Assembly (NCBI GenBank): GCA_947498845.1
Contig: CANMLX010000015.1
Location: 26,646 to 90,645 of the forward strand
Reading direction: 5' to 3'
Length of the DNA: 64,000 nt
Source: an uncultured Flavobacteriaceae bacterium
GTDB taxonomy: Bacteria; Bacteroidota; Bacteroidia; Flavobacteriales; Flavobacteriaceae
Shown here: in pieces, positions 27,186-36,115 of the stretch
Layout of the letters: the number at the start of each line of letters is the position of its first letter
Position numbering within the stretch: the first letter of the stretch is position 1
Notes under the pieces: generated by a model
Told to the model about the DNA's origin: nothing
Database searches by the model: none
Seen by the model: the letters and a program-made list of their open reading frames with translations, nothing else
Made by a program: the position numbers and the translations under genes

Positions 27186-29585
27186 TTAAGCCATAATATG
27201 AAGTTCTGTAAACTCTTTATCAAGAACTAAGCTGTTACCATCTAACTTTAAGTCTTTAAACTCAATTTCTTCGTTATCTAACTGAATTTTAGAAATTTTA
27301 AATGGTAAGCCATGTAAATTTAATTTAAAGGTCTTGTAAGATGTAATGTATTTTCCAGATTTGTGTTGTTGAACAATCAACTCATTGCTTTTGCCAAGTA
27401 GCTTAAAGCTTCTTAAACTGTAGCGTCCTTTAATGTAGTCGTATCCATCTGCAGCATCTTCATAAACTTCAGAGCTTTCTTTACCTTTTTTGTAGTACAC
27501 ATCAAGTATTAACTCGTTAATTGTTTTTTCGCCAACATATTGCTGAATAGGATATTTAGGGATAATAGCACCTTCTTTAACAAAAATAGGCATGCTGTCT
27601 AAATCTGCATCTACCCAAAGTTCTTGCCCTCCTTCAACAATAGTGTCATTCCAGAAATTGTACCATTTCCCAATAGGGAAATACATACGTCTTCCTTTTT
27701 GGTTAGGTCCCGTAATAGGACAGGCTAATATTTTTTCGCCAAAAATAAACTCATCATTTCTGTAATGTGTTTGTGAATCTCCTTGATCGTATAAAACCAA
27801 CGACTTTAAAATAGGCACGCCTTCTTCTACATATCTCCAGAATGCGGTATACAGGTAAGGCAGTAATTGATAGCGTAACTCGATAAACTTTCTTACCACA
27901 TCGGTAATGGTATCGCCAAAAGCCCAAGGTTCTTGATCGCCATGATCTCCTGATGAATGTGTTCTACAAAACGGGTGAAAAATCCCTAATTGAATCCAAC
28001 GAGCATAGAGTTCTCCATTAGGTTGTTCTGCAAAGCCACCAATATCCGATCCTATAAAGGAAAACCCAGACATACACATACGTTGTGCTTGTAAATTGGC
28101 GATATTTAAATGGTCCCAAGTTGCGACATTATCTCCAGTCCAACTAGAGGTATAACGTTGCGTTCCCGAATATGCTGCTCGCGTAATTACAAATGGTCGT
28201 TTTGGATACGAAAACTTTTTTAACCCTTGATAGGTAGCACGTGCCATTTGCATGCCGTAAATGTTATGTGCTTTTCTGTGGCTACATGGATTACCATCAT
28301 AATCATGCCTTACATCGTTAGGGAATGTTTTTCCTGGCACTTCCATAACGGCGGGCTCATTCATATCGTTCCAGACGCCTTTAACTCCAATCTCTTCAAC
28401 AAGTTCTTGAAATAGATCGGACCACCATTCTCTAACTTCTGGGTTTGTAAAATCTGGAAAATAACATTCTCCAGGCCATACTTTTCCTTTCATATAAGGG
28501 CCATCTGCTCGCTTACAGAAATAATCATTTTCCAAGCCTTCTTTAAATACAGAATATTCTTTATCTATTTTAATACCTGGGTCAATAATAACTATGGTTT
28601 TAAACCCATCATCTGCCAACTCTTTAACCATACGTTTAGGATCTGGAAAATGCTCTTTACTCCACGTAAAACATCTAAAACCTTCCATATAATCGATATC
28701 TAAGTAAATGGCATCACAAGGAATTTGTAACTCCCTAAACTTAGCTGTAATTTCTTTTACGTTAGATTCTGGATAATAACTCCACTTGCACTGGTGGTAC
28801 CCTAAACTCCATAAGGCTGGCATTTCATGCGGCTTCCCTGTTAAATCTGTGTAGTTTGCAACGACTTCAGACATTTCTGGGCCATAGATAAAATAATAAT
28901 TCATCTCGCCACCATGTGCCCAAAAACTGGTTATGTTTCTACGTTCATGGCAAAAATCAAAAAATGTTTTGAAGGTATTGTCAAAAAATATACCATAAGA
29001 TTTTTTATGATGTAGCGCCGTGTAAAACGGAATGGCTTTATAAATAGGATCTGTATCTCTTCCGTAGGCATAAGAATCTGTTACCCAATTTTGGAACCGT
29101 TTGCCTTTTAAGTTATTATCTACAGGTTTATCACCTAAACCATAATAACTTTCTCCTGGTTGTGCTGTTTTAGACATTTTTACCACGTCACCTCCATGCT
29201 CGTAGCTTTCTTCCCAGTGAAACCCTAATTCGTCTTGACAAATAAGAACGTTGTCTATAGCATCGTATATCGAAGTGCGTAATCCTGTTTTAGAGATCTT
29301 ACAAATTAGTTTTGCTGTTGTAATGATATAATTTTCATTATCTTCAGTAACTTCTAAGTGGTTATAGCCTCTACTTGAATATTTTGTAATAGCGTATGAA
29401 AAATCGTTTTCAAATATGCCTGTTGTGGTAAATCTAAAACGAAGGATACTATCTCTACGAACCGTTACTTGTAAAATAACATTATTGTCTGTAGTAAAAG
29501 AAAGTGTGTTGAGGTTTTTCTCGTATGAAATTATTTTAGAAGGGAAAAGATTGCCTTTGTATTCTAATTCTGTATTTAAAATCAT
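27186..29585 (-). CDS. GH31 alpha-glucosidase
   Basis: 799 residues, no signal peptide. The nucleophile Asp407 is in GVWNDMNEPAVMEVPG, the acid/base Asp485 in SWTGDN, and RTHSSGDHGDQEPW is the downstream +1 region. The N-terminal beta-sandwich (1-250) and C-terminal sheets (from about 690) complete the GH31 layout. It hydrolyses terminal alpha-glucosidic bonds. As last gene of the glg operon it probably degrades or remodels glycogen or maltodextrin in the cytoplasm. An alpha-xylosidase specificity cannot be excluded. Confidence 0.9.
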   Translation of the reverse strand: MILNTELEYKGNLFPSKIISYEKNLNTLSFTTDNNVILQVTVRRDSILRFRFTTTGIFENDFSYAITKYSSRGYNHLEVTEDNENYIITTAKLICKISKTGLRTSIYDAIDNVLICQDELGFHWEESYEHGGDVVKMSKTAQPGESYYGLGDKPVDNNLKGKRFQNWVTDSYAYGRDTDPIYKAIPFYTALHHKKSYGIFFDNTFKTFFDFCHERRNITSFWAHGGEMNYYFIYGPEMSEVVANYTDLTGKPHEMPALWSLGYHQCKWSYYPESNVKEITAKFRELQIPCDAIYLDIDYMEGFRCFTWSKEHFPDPKRMVKELADDGFKTIVIIDPGIKIDKEYSVFKEGLENDYFCKRADGPYMKGKVWPGECYFPDFTNPEVREWWSDLFQELVEEIGVKGVWNDMNEPAVMEVPGKTFPNDVRHDYDGNPCSHRKAHNIYGMQMARATYQGLKKFSYPKRPFVITRAAYSGTQRYTSSWTGDNVATWDHLNIANLQAQRMCMSGFSFIGSDIGGFAEQPNGELYARWIQLGIFHPFCRTHSSGDHGDQEPWAFGDTITDVVRKFIELRYQLLPYLYTAFWRYVEEGVPILKSLVLYDQGDSQTHYRNDEFIFGEKILACPITGPNQKGRRMYFPIGKWYNFWNDTIVEGGQELWVDADLDSMPIFVKEGAIIPKYPIQQYVGEKTINELILDVYYKKGKESSEVYEDAADGYDYIKGRYSLRSFKLLGKSNELIVQQHKSGKYITSYKTFKLNLHGLPFKISKIQLDNEEIEFKDLKLDGNSLVLDKEFTELHIMA

Positions 29586-29754
29586 AAATTTTTCAATTTA
29601 AATGAATGCCTAATGTACTAAAATTAGCATGCTTTTAGGGTTTAATATTATTAAAAAAACATCACCTTTTTTTGGTTTAAAACAATTTTAAAACGCTAAT
29701 TTTATGTAATACTAATTTTCTCATATTACGAGAAAATTGGTAGGGGTCAATATG

Positions 29755-31665
29755 TTATTTTTTCATCTGAAAAATAGTAATGGCTAAAGGTGCCAAAGTA
29801 ACTTCAGCAGAATAGTCCTTACCATTCCAGGGGTGTTTTTTAATAGTAATTTGTTTTTTGTTCCCTACACCACTGCCTCCAAATTCTTTAGCATCACTGT
29901 TAAAGATTTCTTTTAGTTTCCCTTTAACGGGAATACCAATACGGTACTGTTTTCTAATACTAGGCGTTAGGTTACATACCACAACAACGTTTTCTTCTGG
30001 ATTGTATCCTTTTCTTATGTAAGACATCACACAGTTTTCGTGATCATCATAACTTATCCATTCAAATCCTTCACCTGTAAAAGGTTTTTCGTAAAGAGCC
30101 GGGGTTGTTTTATATAAATTATTAAGGGCTTTATAGTAGTTTTGTGTATTTTTATGAGGCTCAAATTCTAACAAATTCCAGTCTAAACTTCCTTGAAAAT
30201 CCCATTCGTTATACTGTCCAAATTCTCCACCCATAAACAATAATTTGGTACCAGGGTGCGTAAACATACACCCGTATAATAGGCGCAGGTTGGCAAAGCG
30301 TTGCCATTCATCACCTGGCATTCTCCCTAAAATAGAGTTTTTACCATACACCACTTCGTCATGAGACAGCGGGAGCATAAAATTTTCGGTAAAAGCGTAA
30401 GCCAAACTAAAAGTAATGTCGTTTTGGTGGTGTTTTCTATATACAGGGTCTTTGGCAAAATATTCTAAAGTGTCGTGCATCCAGCCCATCATCCATTTCA
30501 TGCCAAAGCCTAAACCTCCTAAAAATACAGGTTCTGATACTTTAGGAAACGCTGTAGATTCTTCAGCTATGGTTTGTACATCTGGAAACGATGCATAGAC
30601 TTCTTTATTAAGCGCTTTTAAAAAGTCTATGGCAGCAAGGTTTTCGCGCCCGCCATAAATATTGGGTTCCCATTCACCATCTTCTCTGGAATAATCTAAA
30701 AATAGCATAGAGGCCACAGCATCTACACGTAAGCCATCGGCATGGTACTGGTCCAACCAAAATAAGGCATTACTAATTAAAAACGACCGTACTTCGTTAC
30801 GTTCATAATTAAAAATAAGGCTTTTCCAGTCCTGGTGATAGCCTTTTCTTTTATCGGGATGTTCATAGAGGTGAGAGCCATCAAAAAAACCAAGTCCGTG
30901 AGCATCTTCAGGGAAATGCGATGGCACCCAGTCCAGTATAATTCCAATATTGTTTTGGTGTAGTTTATCTACTAAATATTTAAATTCTTCGGGATAGCCA
31001 TAGCGCGATGTTGGCGCAAAATATCCTGTAATTTGGTATCCCCATGAGGGATCGTAAGGAAATTCCATTATGGGCATTAACTCTACATGAGTAAAATTCA
31101 TGTCTTTAACGTAGTTCACTAAATCGTCTGCTAATTCATAATACGATAAAAATCTATTTTCTTCTACATGTTTTTTCCAAGAGCCCAAATGCACTTCGTA
31201 AACCGAATAAGGGGCATCTAAGGCATTATTTTTTTTACGGGTTTTCATCCAGGAACTATCCTTCCATTGGTAATTGTCTTCCCAAACTATAGATGCCGTA
31301 TTTGGTGGGTGTTCGCAACGTCTTGCATAGGGGTCCGATTTCTCTGTTTTTATACCATTATGGTGACTTTCAATGTTGTATTTGTATAGGGTGCCTTTTC
31401 CTATTGAAGGAATAAACCCTTCCCAAATCCCACTGGAATCCCAACGTACATTTAATTGATGTTCGCCTTCGGTCCAATAATTAAAATCCCCAACAACCGA
31501 TACGTGTTTTGCGCTGGGCGCCCAAACTGCAAAATAAACACCTTCTACACCATCAACAGTTACTATGTGAGATCCAAATTTTTTGTAAAGTCGGTAATGT
31601 TCACCAGCCTTAAAAAGGTTAATATCAAATTCTGTGAATAAACTAAATGATGTTACGTGTGCCAT
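29755..31665 (-). CDS. glgB: 1,4-alpha-glucan branching enzyme
   Basis: 636 residues. An N-terminal CBM48 (YFAVWAPSAKHVSVVGDFNYW at about 44-64) precedes the GH13 barrel with YEVHLGSWKK, GILDWVPSHF-type strand 3, GLRVDAVASM (nucleophile Asp315), IAEEST (acid/base Glu368) and PLSHDEVVYGK (Asp436). It makes alpha-1,6 branches in glycogen. The next gene glgC ends only 3 bp before its start, so they share a transcript. Confidence 0.95.
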   Translation of the reverse strand: MAHVTSFSLFTEFDINLFKAGEHYRLYKKFGSHIVTVDGVEGVYFAVWAPSAKHVSVVGDFNYWTEGEHQLNVRWDSSGIWEGFIPSIGKGTLYKYNIESHHNGIKTEKSDPYARRCEHPPNTASIVWEDNYQWKDSSWMKTRKKNNALDAPYSVYEVHLGSWKKHVEENRFLSYYELADDLVNYVKDMNFTHVELMPIMEFPYDPSWGYQITGYFAPTSRYGYPEEFKYLVDKLHQNNIGIILDWVPSHFPEDAHGLGFFDGSHLYEHPDKRKGYHQDWKSLIFNYERNEVRSFLISNALFWLDQYHADGLRVDAVASMLFLDYSREDGEWEPNIYGGRENLAAIDFLKALNKEVYASFPDVQTIAEESTAFPKVSEPVFLGGLGFGMKWMMGWMHDTLEYFAKDPVYRKHHQNDITFSLAYAFTENFMLPLSHDEVVYGKNSILGRMPGDEWQRFANLRLLYGCMFTHPGTKLLFMGGEFGQYNEWDFQGSLDWNLLEFEPHKNTQNYYKALNNLYKTTPALYEKPFTGEGFEWISYDDHENCVMSYIRKGYNPEENVVVVCNLTPSIRKQYRIGIPVKGKLKEIFNSDAKEFGGSGVGNKKQITIKKHPWNGKDYSAEVTLAPLAITIFQMKK

Positions 31666-31668
31666 ATA

Positions 31669-32931
31669 TTATAATACAAATCCGTTAGGGATTATCGCTT
31701 CTTTTTTAATCACCACAATGCCATCTTTTATAGCATAAAGATCTGTTTCGGTATTTTCCAGATGAGGACCGCCATTTATTCTAACGTCATTACCAATACA
31801 ACAGTTTTTATCTAAAATGGCATTTTTAATAAAACAGCGTTCTCCTATGCCCATAGTGTTAACATTTGGATTATTTACTTCATCTAAACTTTGATAATGA
31901 TCACAACCCATCATGTAGGTGTTAATTACGGTAGACTCGTCACCTATTCTGGAGCGAATACCAATTACCGATTTTTCGATTTTGGCAGCACTAATAATAC
32001 AGCCTTCTGCAATCACCGTTTTGTTAAGTGTGGTGCCAGATACTTTAGTAGTAGGGAGCATTCGGGCTCTTGTGTAAATACGTCTGGACTTATTATATAA
32101 ATTAAATTTAGGGATATCGTCGGTAAGACCAATATTGGCTTCAAAAAACGAATCTATATTTCCTATGTCGGTCCAATAGCCTTCATATTGATAGCTAAGT
32201 GTTTTGTGCTTATCAATGCTTTGCGGAATAATTTCTTTACCAAAATCTATGGTGTCTGGGTTACTCATTAATTCCACTAAAAGCTCACGATTAAAGACGT
32301 AAATCCCCATGGACGCGAGATAATTTCTACCTTCGGCTTTCATGTCTTCACTAACATCTGATGTCCAATCGGGCAACAAACCAGCATCTGGTTTTTCTAT
32401 AAACGAGGTTATTACGTTTTTCTCATCTGCTTTTAATATTCCAAACGATGTGGCGTCTTTGGCGTTTACAGGAATGGTCGCAATAGAAATTTTAGCTTTA
32501 CTTTTAATATGTGCTTTTATCATAGCATCGTAATCCATCTGGTATAATTGGTCTCCCGAAAGGATAAGTGCATATTTAAAATCATGCCTTAAAAAATGAT
32601 GCATACTTTGTCTTACGGCATCGGCAGTGCCTTGAAACCAAGTTTTGTTTTCCGGGGTTTGTTCTGCAGCGAGTACATCTACAAAAGCCGAACTAAAAAA
32701 ACTAAAGTGATAGGTATTTTTAATATGTCTGTTTAACGACGCCGAGTTAAATTGCGTTAACACGAAAATGCGCTTAATATCAGAATTAATACAGTTTGAG
32801 ATAGGAATATCCACTAAGCGGTACTTTCCAGCAATAGGAACAGCTGGTTTAGAACGCTCTTGCGTTAATGGATGTAATCTGGAGCCTTGTCCTCCTCCTA
32901 AAACGATGCCTAAAACTTGGTTGTTTATCAT
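31669..32931 (-). CDS. glgC: Glucose-1-phosphate adenylyltransferase
   Basis: 420 residues. IVLGGGQGSRLHPLTQERSK is the nucleotide loop, PAVPIAGKYRLVDIPISNC the catalytic/effector segment, SGDQLYQMDY holds the metal-binding Asp, and a C-terminal left-handed beta-helix follows (from about 300). It produces ADP-glucose for glycogen synthase. Separated by 3 bp from glgA and glgB. Confidence 0.95.
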   Translation of the reverse strand: MINNQVLGIVLGGGQGSRLHPLTQERSKPAVPIAGKYRLVDIPISNCINSDIKRIFVLTQFNSASLNRHIKNTYHFSFFSSAFVDVLAAEQTPENKTWFQGTADAVRQSMHHFLRHDFKYALILSGDQLYQMDYDAMIKAHIKSKAKISIATIPVNAKDATSFGILKADEKNVITSFIEKPDAGLLPDWTSDVSEDMKAEGRNYLASMGIYVFNRELLVELMSNPDTIDFGKEIIPQSIDKHKTLSYQYEGYWTDIGNIDSFFEANIGLTDDIPKFNLYNKSRRIYTRARMLPTTKVSGTTLNKTVIAEGCIISAAKIEKSVIGIRSRIGDESTVINTYMMGCDHYQSLDEVNNPNVNTMGIGERCFIKNAILDKNCCIGNDVRINGGPHLENTETDLYAIKDGIVVIKKEAIIPNGFVL

Positions 32932-32934
32932 AGT

Positions 32935-34341
32935 TTAGTTTATAGATTGGTAAAGATTAATATATTGTTTAGCTGAAACGTCCCACGAATGGTCAATTTT
33001 CATAATGTGTTTTCTTATCTGTTTAAATTTAGTTTGGTCTTTGTAAAGTGTCATGGCGCGGTCTACAGCACCTACAATGTCGGATACTGAAGCCTCATTA
33101 TGGCAAAGACCGAAGCCATTGTCTTCTGAGATATCTGTTATAGTATCTTTTAAACCGCCAATACGTCTCACTATAGGAATAGTGCCATAACGTAGGCAAT
33201 ACATTTGGTTAAGTCCGCAGGGTTCTACGCGTGAGGGCATGAGTAAAAAATCGGCGCCTGCGTATACCACGTGCGACAATTTTTCGTCATAACCAATAAA
33301 GGCGTTATAACTGCCTTTATACTCACTTTTAAGCGCTTCGAACTGTGCTTCTTGTTCTTTATTTCCAGAACCTAATAGCAGAATGGAAGCCTCGTTCTTT
33401 TCTAGTACTTGCCTAAACGCATCGGGGAATAAATCCGATCCTTTTTCGTACACTAGGCGTCCAATAAACCCAAACAGTGGTTTATTAATATCCAGATTAA
33501 AGCGTTCACACAAATAGTTTTTATTGGTTAGCCTGCCTGATGCTACATTTCGTAAATCGTAATTGGCTTTAATAAAAGGGTCTGTTTTAGGATTCCATAC
33601 CTTCCAATCTATACCGTTTAAAATACCCACACATTTATCACTTTCGGCAGATAATAAGCTTTCTAAACCTTTTGCAGACGTTTTTAATTCTTCCATATAG
33701 CTGGGTGATACGGTAGTAACTCTCCAGGCACATTTTATGGCAGACGCCAAAGGGTTGATGTCACCTCCCCAGTCTAAGAGACCAACATGATCAAAATTAA
33801 AAGCAGGAATTAAACCTACTTTATCATGAGGAAACCAGCCTTGGTATTGCGCATTGTGTATGGTTAAAATGGTAGGGGTGTGTTTAAACACCGTGTAATC
33901 ATAACATTCTTGAGTCATAAACGGAATCAATCCCGTATGGTGATCATGACAATGTAAAATATCTGGAGTTTTATCTAAAGTTAACAACCAGTTTAAGGTG
34001 GCGATTTGGAAGGCTAAAAAGCGTTCGGTATCGTTAGCAGAATACACATAGTCTTTGAACAGTAAATCGGGCACGTTAACAAAGAAAATATCAAAACCCA
34101 AGGTATTCTCGTTAAGTGTTAAAATACTAAAATTATAAGTGGTGTCGCCCAACTGTAATTGCGACTCATAAATTGCAGTAAAAGTATTGCTTTGGGTAAA
34201 GGCCTTATCATAGTAAGGCATAATTACTTTAGAGCTTATTTGTGATGCCGTTTGGTATTTGGGTAAGGCTCCTACAACATCCGCTAAACCGCCAACTTTA
34301 GCAATAGGATAGCATTCTGCACTTATATGTACTATGTCCAT
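32935..34341 (-). CDS. glgA: Glycogen synthase (ADP-glucose, GT5)
   Basis: 468 residues. The N-terminal AECYPIAKVGGLADVVGALPK is the ADP-glucose-binding KxGGL motif. The second domain has GFIGRLVYEKGSDL and PSRVEPCGLNQMYCLRYGTIP with the E-x7-E donor site. First gene of a four-gene minus-strand operon (glgA-glgC-glgB-GH31) for glycogen storage. No clear TAnnTTTG promoter was found in the 150 bp upstream. Confidence 0.95.
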   Translation of the reverse strand: MDIVHISAECYPIAKVGGLADVVGALPKYQTASQISSKVIMPYYDKAFTQSNTFTAIYESQLQLGDTTYNFSILTLNENTLGFDIFFVNVPDLLFKDYVYSANDTERFLAFQIATLNWLLTLDKTPDILHCHDHHTGLIPFMTQECYDYTVFKHTPTILTIHNAQYQGWFPHDKVGLIPAFNFDHVGLLDWGGDINPLASAIKCAWRVTTVSPSYMEELKTSAKGLESLLSAESDKCVGILNGIDWKVWNPKTDPFIKANYDLRNVASGRLTNKNYLCERFNLDINKPLFGFIGRLVYEKGSDLFPDAFRQVLEKNEASILLLGSGNKEQEAQFEALKSEYKGSYNAFIGYDEKLSHVVYAGADFLLMPSRVEPCGLNQMYCLRYGTIPIVRRIGGLKDTITDISEDNGFGLCHNEASVSDIVGAVDRAMTLYKDQTKFKQIRKHIMKIDHSWDVSAKQYINLYQSIN

Positions 34342-34587
34342 TAATCATGAATTTACTTACGTTTTAAACTTACGAAATTCTTGGCAAGAATGACACCGAA
34401 ATTTAACTTTTTACTAAAAAAACACCTATGCGATTGATAAATAATTAATAAACAAAAAATTAGCGGTTTTGCTTAGAATTCTGTAAGGAGGTGATTGTAT
34501 TGGTTATGTTCATTTTCTTTTTTCTGAAAATGGTTGTTTATGATGCTATTACTAGGAATTTGCATATTATAGCTATTAATGTAACAG

Positions 34588-34612
34588 CTCGCAAAGGCGC
34601 TAAGGCGCAAAG
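34588..34612 (+). repeat. 25-bp interspersed element, copy 1
   Basis: CTCGCAAAGGCGCTAAGGCG then CAAAG. The same element occurs at 35504-35528 and 35743-35767, and inverted at 35807-35831, with 2-4 differences. Confidence 0.75.
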
Positions 34613-34685
34613 TGTTTTGATAGTTTCACACACAATCAAGGTTTTGACACTCTATGGTTTTATGACTTTGCGATATAAGACATCA

Positions 34686-34779
34686 CTTTTTAGTCTCTCA
34701 AAAAGATCTATCCGAAGTTTCGGGAGAGAAGTTGGAGCTTGTCATGCTGATGGAGGTACGACTGAAGCATCTCATATTC
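34686..34779 (+). repeat. 94-bp direct repeat, copy 1
   Basis: Begins CTTTTTAGTCTCTCAAAAAG, contains ATCTATCCGAAGTTTCGGGA and ends GAAGCATCTCATATTC. The second copy at 35843-35936 is the same length with about 7 differences. The inner CCGAAGTTTCGG is palindromic. Confidence 0.85.
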
Positions 34780-35503
34780 AATAAGGCAAGTGTCTGTTTA
34801 AAGTAGCTCTCTCTAGGGTGCACCCACATCTTTTTAAATGAATTAATGTGCCAAATTCGGTTTCTTACTACAAGAGCATAAGGTGTGATTTGAAGATGCC
34901 TAAATTAAAAATTTTATAAGACATTACTATTGCTAACAATCAAGAGAAGGCAGCATTTGTATTGACTAGACTATCTTTCTAGCTATTGGTGTTTGGTTCA
35001 ATAATTTATTAGAGTTTTACACCTCCCTTAATCCCTCCTTGATAGGAGGGAAACTCAAACTCAAAAGTCTTTCCGCTAAAAAGAACTCCTGAGTTTGTAT
35101 ATTTTTCAGTAGCAAATTGTAAAATAAATATAGTACATCGTCGAGCATTTACCATTAGGCAGTCCTAGACCCATCGTAAGGATAGAGAACAAAACAACGA
35201 AAACCAGGAGCATAGATTGAGCTGTAGCAGAGGGGGCGACGCGTTGTTTTGGTATTGGTTTGTTTCTAGCGTAGTGCGAAACGAAATCTCTATCGATGGG
35301 GCGTCTTTTCTTTTGTTACTTTTCTTTGGACGAGACAAATGCATAGCATTCATGAATACCACTTTAATAAAATAGAGTCAATGAATAAAGAAAAGTTAAT
35401 TAAAATTGAATTAATTTTTTTTTACATCCTTTGTGCTAAGGAACAAGGTGGAATCTTGCTCTAATAAGATATCTTGTTGCTCATATTTCGCTCAATGTAA
35501 TTG

Positions 35504-35528
35504 CTCGCAAAGGCGCTAAGACGCAACG
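35504..35528 (+). repeat. 25-bp interspersed element, copy 2
   Basis: CTCGCAAAGGCGCTAAGACG then CAACG; the last bases diverge from the other copies. Confidence 0.7.
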
Positions 35529-35742
35529 TGTTTTTTTGCTTTATATCAAATCAAAAAGACGTATGTCATGCAGAGCATAGCGAAGCATCTCAATAAATAG
35601 CGATCAAAAATGGGATGCTTCAGTTGTACCTCATTTCGGCAAGCTCAATACATCGCATTTCGACAAGCTCAATGTAACACCTTCTGGATGACAAACATCC
35701 TAATGAGATATCTTGTCGCTTATATTTCGCTTAATGTAACTG

Positions 35743-35831
35743 CTCGCAAAGGCGCCAAGACGCAAAGCAACTCAACAGTTCCCATAAAATAGATACTAAC
35801 GCAACACTTTGCGACTTAGCGCCTTTGTGAG
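35743..35831. repeat. Inverted pair of the 25-bp element (copies 3 and 4)
   Basis: Forward copy 35743-35767 (CTCGCAAAGGCGCCAAGACG then CAAAG) and reverse copy 35807-35831 (CTTTGCGACTTAGCGCCTTT then GTGAG) form a 25-bp stem with three mismatches and a 39-nt loop. This has the form of a REP/BIME-type intergenic hairpin. Confidence 0.75.
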
Positions 35832-35842
35832 ACAATATACTG

Positions 35843-35936
35843 CTTTTTAGTCTCTCAAAAAGATCTATCCGAAGTTTCGGGAGAGAAGTTGAATCTTGTC
35901 ATGCTGAAGAGGGTACGACTGAAGCATCTCATATTC
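35843..35936 (+). repeat. 94-bp direct repeat, copy 2
   Basis: Second copy of the element at 34686-34779, immediately following the inverted pair of 25-bp elements. Confidence 0.85.
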
Positions 35937-36090
35937 GGATTTATTATTGGAGATCCTTCGAATTTCCTGATTCTTAAAGTACAGCGATCCTGTTTCCATT
36001 TCATTGCTAGACCCAATGTTTCAACATAGAAGTTTCACTACCAAAGTTTACCGTTGGTCTAGTAAATCTATAGACTCTATTTTCTTATAG

Positions 36091-36098
36091 TATATTTG
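36091..36098 (+). promoter_or_regulatory. Promoter -7 element of the two-component operon
   Basis: TATATTTG matches TAnnTTTG, 17 bp before the ATG at 36116. Upstream, CTAGACCCAA and TTGGTCTAG near 36007-36062 form an imperfect inverted repeat that could be an operator. Confidence 0.5.
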
Positions 36099-36115
36099 TT
36101 TTTAGATTCTTTTTT

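Larger units (their letters stand above)
34342..36115. other. Gene-poor region with interspersed repeats
   Basis: 1.77 kb between the divergent glgA and the histidine kinase gene. Open frames here (for example 97 codons at 34491-34784 and 65 codons at 35165-35362) lack family resemblance and run through repeats, so I do not call genes. It contains a 94-bp direct repeat, four copies of a 25-bp element, and stretches such as ttcgacaagctcaatgtaac that look like dispersed intergenic repeats. AAGGAGGTGAT at 34485-34495 is a near-perfect anti-16S match without a convincing gene after it. Confidence 0.7.

Noticed and set aside
34460..34475. Further copy of the 16-bp motif near glgA (TTAGCGGTTTTGCTTA)
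   Set aside because: Matches only if two small gaps are allowed and has no partner 22-23 bp away.
34491..34784. 97-codon plus-strand frame after a Shine-Dalgarno-like sequence
   Set aside because: It runs through the 25-bp and 94-bp intergenic repeats, has no family resemblance and odd composition.
35165..35362. 65-codon minus-strand frame
   Set aside because: The stretch looks like a dispersed non-coding repeat (ttttgttacttttctttgga type); the translation has no domain or signal.
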